Source: an uncultured Verrucomicrobia subdivision 3 bacterium
Lineage (GTDB): Bacteria; Verrucomicrobiota; Verrucomicrobiae; Limisphaerales; UBA11358
Length of the DNA: 23,940 nucleotides
Direction of reading: 5' to 3'
Assembly: GCA_903847285.1 (NCBI GenBank)
Contig: CAINDH010000077.1
Coordinates: 1-23,940 of the forward strand
Shown here: positions 21,989-23,940 of the stretch, piece after piece
How positions within the stretch are numbered: the stretch's first letter is position 1
Layout: each line of letters begins with the position of its first letter
Notes under the pieces: generated by a model
What the model was told of the DNA's origin: nothing
Seen by the model: the letters and a program-made list of their open reading frames with translations, nothing else
The model's database searches: none
Translations under genes and position numbers: made by a program

Positions 21989-22981
21989 ATGAAAAACTGG
22001 ATTGGAATCTCTCTTGGTGACGTCACTGGCGTTGGCCCGGAGGTCACGCTCAAAGCCATCGCTGCCGAAGCCGACATCGACGACACCAAATACTTGCTTA
22101 TCGGCGATGAACAAGTTCTCACAAAGCTAAATGTAAAGCTTGCGTTGAACTTGCCGGTAAAAAAGTTCTCAAGCTACAACGACAGCGGGAAATTTTTCTT
22201 GGTCAATCCGTTTGCTGGAACAATCCCGGAAAATCTTTCTGCGGGCGTGCCGGAAGCCGCTCGCGCTTCCGTTGCCTACTTGCTCGACGGCGGCGAGCGC
22301 TGCTTGCGAGGCGAACTGGATGCCTTGGTCACCGCGCCAGTTAATAAATCTTCCATCATTCGAGCGGGCCACAGATTTATCGGGCAGACGGAATTCCTTT
22401 CTGAACTCGCCAACACCAAGCGCACCGCGATGATGTTGCTCGGCACGGATGAGCACGGGCGCTGGCTACGAGTCGCGCTTGCTACAGTTCACATTTCCCT
22501 TAAGTCAGTTCCTGAAAAATTAACGGCGGAAAAAATCACGCTCGCCATCGAACTCGCCGCACAATCCTGTCGTGACCTCGGCTTATCCCGCGCAAAAATC
22601 GCTGTGTGTGGCCTCAATCCACACGCGGGCGAAGGTGGTGAATTTGGCGACGAAGAGATCAAGACCATCAGCCCGACGGTGGAAGCGATGAAGAAACGTG
22701 GCTTCGATGTCGTTGGCCCGTTGAGCGGCGACACGGTGTTTCATTACGCATTGAAAGGGGATTTCGACGCCGTCGTGGCGATGTATCACGATCAAGGGCT
22801 TGCGCCGCTGAAAGCTGTCGCCTTCGACAGCGGCATCAACTGGACGCTTGGCCTACCGTTCATCCGCACTTCACCCGACCATGGCACCGCTTATGACATC
22901 GCGGGAAAAGACATCGCGAATCCCGGAAGTATGATTGCGGCGATACGGCTGGCGAAGCAGTTGGCGCGGAATAAAAACTGA
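21989..22981 (+). CDS. pdxA: 4-hydroxythreonine-4-phosphate dehydrogenase
   Basis: 330 residues. PdxA makes the amino-ketone used by PdxJ in pyridoxal-phosphate synthesis, using NAD and a divalent metal. Motifs: ISLGDVTGVGPEVTLKA (6-22), VTAPVNKSSI, FIGQTEFLSEL, ATVHISLKSVP (metal-ligand His), AVCGLNPHAGEGGEFGDEE (metal-ligand His), GPLSGDTVF, AMYHDQGLAPLK (metal-ligand His) and RTSPDHGTAYDIAGKDIANP. In the substrate motif usually written GHTE(F/Y) the His is Gln (GQTEF); all other key residues are in place, so the enzyme is probably active. ATG 21989 lies 20 bp after surA, likely one operon. The 3' end faces trpC with a 14-bp gap. Confidence 0.94.
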   Translation: MKNWIGISLGDVTGVGPEVTLKAIAAEADIDDTKYLLIGDEQVLTKLNVKLALNLPVKKFSSYNDSGKFFLVNPFAGTIPENLSAGVPEAARASVAYLLDGGERCLRGELDALVTAPVNKSSIIRAGHRFIGQTEFLSELANTKRTAMMLLGTDEHGRWLRVALATVHISLKSVPEKLTAEKITLAIELAAQSCRDLGLSRAKIAVCGLNPHAGEGGEFGDEEIKTISPTVEAMKKRGFDVVGPLSGDTVFHYALKGDFDAVVAMYHDQGLAPLKAVAFDSGINWTLGLPFIRTSPDHGTAYDIAGKDIANPGSMIAAIRLAKQLARNKN

Positions 22982-22995
22982 TGTCACGCAACAAT

Positions 22996-23778
22996 TCATC
23001 CGAGAAGTTCATGCACCTTTGCACCGATGTCGCCTTGTTTCACGAGTGATTCGCCGACGAGGATTGCGGCTGCGCCGCATTTCTGAACGCGTTCCACATC
23101 CGTGCGCGTGTGGATGCCGCTTTCGGCAACCAGCAGCGAACCATTTTGAAGAATGCGCGGCGCGAGGCTTTCGGTGATGGCCAGATCCACCTTGAATGTT
23201 TTTAGGTTGCGATTGTTTACGCCGAGCAGAGCGGGGGAAATCTTGAGCGCGCGCGCCAATTCATCCTCGTCATGGACTTCCACGAGAACGGCGAGACCGG
23301 CTTCGACCGCGAGCGTGTGGAATTTTTCCAGTTGAGCGTCCGTCAAAATCGCGACGATGAGCAGTATGGCGTCTGCGCCCCATTCGATGGCTTCCAGAAT
23401 CTGGCGCTCATCAATGATGAAATCCTTGCGGAGCAAGGGCAGCTTCACGGCCGCGCGTATCTGGCGGAGATAATCCAACGAGCCTTGGAAAAATTGTTCA
23501 TCGGTCAAAACAGATAGGCAGCTTGCGCCCGCCGCCTCGTATTCCTTGGCGATGCGGACGGGATCAAAGTTCGGACAAATCACGCCCATGGAGGGTGAAG
23601 CCTTCTTTACTTCCGCGATGAGAGCGACACCGGATTCTTGGCGGAGCGCCGCGAGAAAATCGCGCGACTCTCCGCGTTCGAGCATCGCATCGCGCAAATC
23701 ACCGGCGGCGATGAGGCGAGCAGGCAGCTTCGCAACTTCGCGTTTCTTTTGTTCAACGATTTTTTCGAGAATGTTCAC
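22996..23778 (-). CDS. trpC: Indole-3-glycerol phosphate synthase
   Basis: 260 residues from GTG 23778 (MNILEKIVEQKKREVAKLP). Closes the indole ring in tryptophan synthesis. (Beta/alpha)8-barrel motifs: LIAEVKKASPSMGVI, FDPVRIAKEYEAAGASCLSV, LLRKDFIIDERQILEA, AILLIVAIL, VLVEVHDEDELARAL, LGVNNRNLKTFKVDL and LLVAESGIHTRTD, which contain the catalytic and substrate-binding Lys, Glu and Asn residues. SPSMG has Met where SPSKG is usual; that position is outside the core catalytic set. A single-domain TrpC, not fused to TrpF. A long inverted repeat and an unidentified gene end lie upstream; no trp leader peptide was seen. Confidence 0.94.
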   Translation of the reverse strand: MNILEKIVEQKKREVAKLPARLIAAGDLRDAMLERGESRDFLAALRQESGVALIAEVKKASPSMGVICPNFDPVRIAKEYEAAGASCLSVLTDEQFFQGSLDYLRQIRAAVKLPLLRKDFIIDERQILEAIEWGADAILLIVAILTDAQLEKFHTLAVEAGLAVLVEVHDEDELARALKISPALLGVNNRNLKTFKVDLAITESLAPRILQNGSLLVAESGIHTRTDVERVQKCGAAAILVGESLVKQGDIGAKVHELLG

Positions 23779-23787
23779 AGATTCTTA

Positions 23788-23867
23788 AACCGCCAAGACG
23801 CCAAGGTCGCCAAGATAATTCTTTCGTCAAATCAAAAAGCCTTGGCGCTCTTGGCGTCTTGGTGGTT
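23788..23867. repeat. Long imperfect inverted repeat of CGCCAAG(A/G) units
   Basis: Left arm 23788-23814 (AACCGCCAAGACGCCAAGGT, then CGCCAAG) and right arm 23841-23867 are 27 nt each and reverse-complementary except at three positions, with a 26-nt AT-rich loop. Each arm is itself a short tandem repeat of an 8-9 bp CGCCAAGA-like unit. It lies between the end of the next gene upstream (stop at 23872-23874) and trpC (start 23778). Such 'CGCCAAGACGCCAAG' pairs are common dispersed intergenic repeats in several environmental phyla; here it could also act as a terminator or attenuator. Confidence 0.85.
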
Positions 23868-23871
23868 GATT

Positions 23872-23940
23872 TTATTCTTCCTCATCCTTCACGCCCTGCA
23901 TCCGCTTGAGCGGGCAGCCGGCGCGGAGCCAGGCGTTCAC
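23872..23940 (-). CDS. C-terminal end of an unidentified protein
   Basis: A minus-strand frame is open from the right edge of the window to TAA 23872-23874, giving 22 residues ending in WLRAGCPLKRMQGVKDEEE. The acidic EEE tail, the position 4 bp after the inverted repeat and the same orientation as trpC make a real gene end plausible. The fragment is too short for family assignment. Confidence 0.45.
   Translation of the reverse strand: MNAWLRAGCPLKRMQGVKDEEE

Overview
The window looks like chromosomal DNA from a Gram-negative, type IV pilus-bearing bacterium, most plausibly of the Verrucomicrobiota (Pedosphaera/Limisphaera-like lineage). This is an inference from three things: secreted proteins ending in a W.VPGS...FYRL.LP-type C-terminal module, PQQ-type sugar dehydrogenase and GH106-type glycosidase genes beside housekeeping genes, and dispersed 'CGCCAAGA'-type and AT-rich repeats. 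Few genes have strong Shine-Dalgarno sites, and GTG/TTG starts are common. No rRNA, tRNA, CRISPR array or intact mobile element was seen.

Layout. (1) 1-1697: an AT-richer, unrecognised two-gene cassette. It is the 3' part of a Trp/Gly/Tyr-rich protein plus an ATGA-coupled small membrane-anchored protein. (2) 1781-1944: the broken start of a REP-associated tyrosine transposase (RAYT), interrupted by a REP-like hairpin. (3) 2022-4661: rpoN (sigma-54) tail-to-tail with cvfB (S1-domain RNA-binding protein), which follows a 52-aa single-pass membrane protein. (4) 4778-5878: a MidA-type methyltransferase gene carrying in-frame AT-rich repeat islands, divergent from (5) 5931-8710: a pilT - pilT/pilU paralog - degenerate receiver-domain gene operon. 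(6) 8711-11308: a secreted Ig-like/PQQ sugar dehydrogenase gene split by one in-frame TAA. (7) 11452-14161: tlyA, nadK and a lacI-family regulator on the plus strand. (8) 14179-17028: a large secreted GH106-type glycoside hydrolase, convergent with the lacI gene. (9) 17096-20681: three tandem CorC/HlyC (DUF21 + CBS) membrane proteins. (10) 20777-22981: a 58-aa single-pass membrane protein, a SurA/PpiC-type chaperone and pdxA. (11) 22996-23940: trpC, a long imperfect inverted repeat and the 3' end of an unidentified gene.

How the parts relate: the twin retraction ATPases and receiver-like protein should drive twitching motility, with rpoN a conceivable upstream regulator. The glycosidase, PQQ enzyme and LacI regulator point to polysaccharide or sugar use. 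The CorC trio, SurA and the two tiny membrane proteins are envelope functions. tlyA/nadK/pdxA/trpC are housekeeping.

I did not find a clearly new multi-gene system. The best leads are the two small membrane proteins with matching architecture, the pilT-pilT-pseudoreceiver operon, the unidentified coupled pair at the left edge, and the REP-in-RAYT relic.
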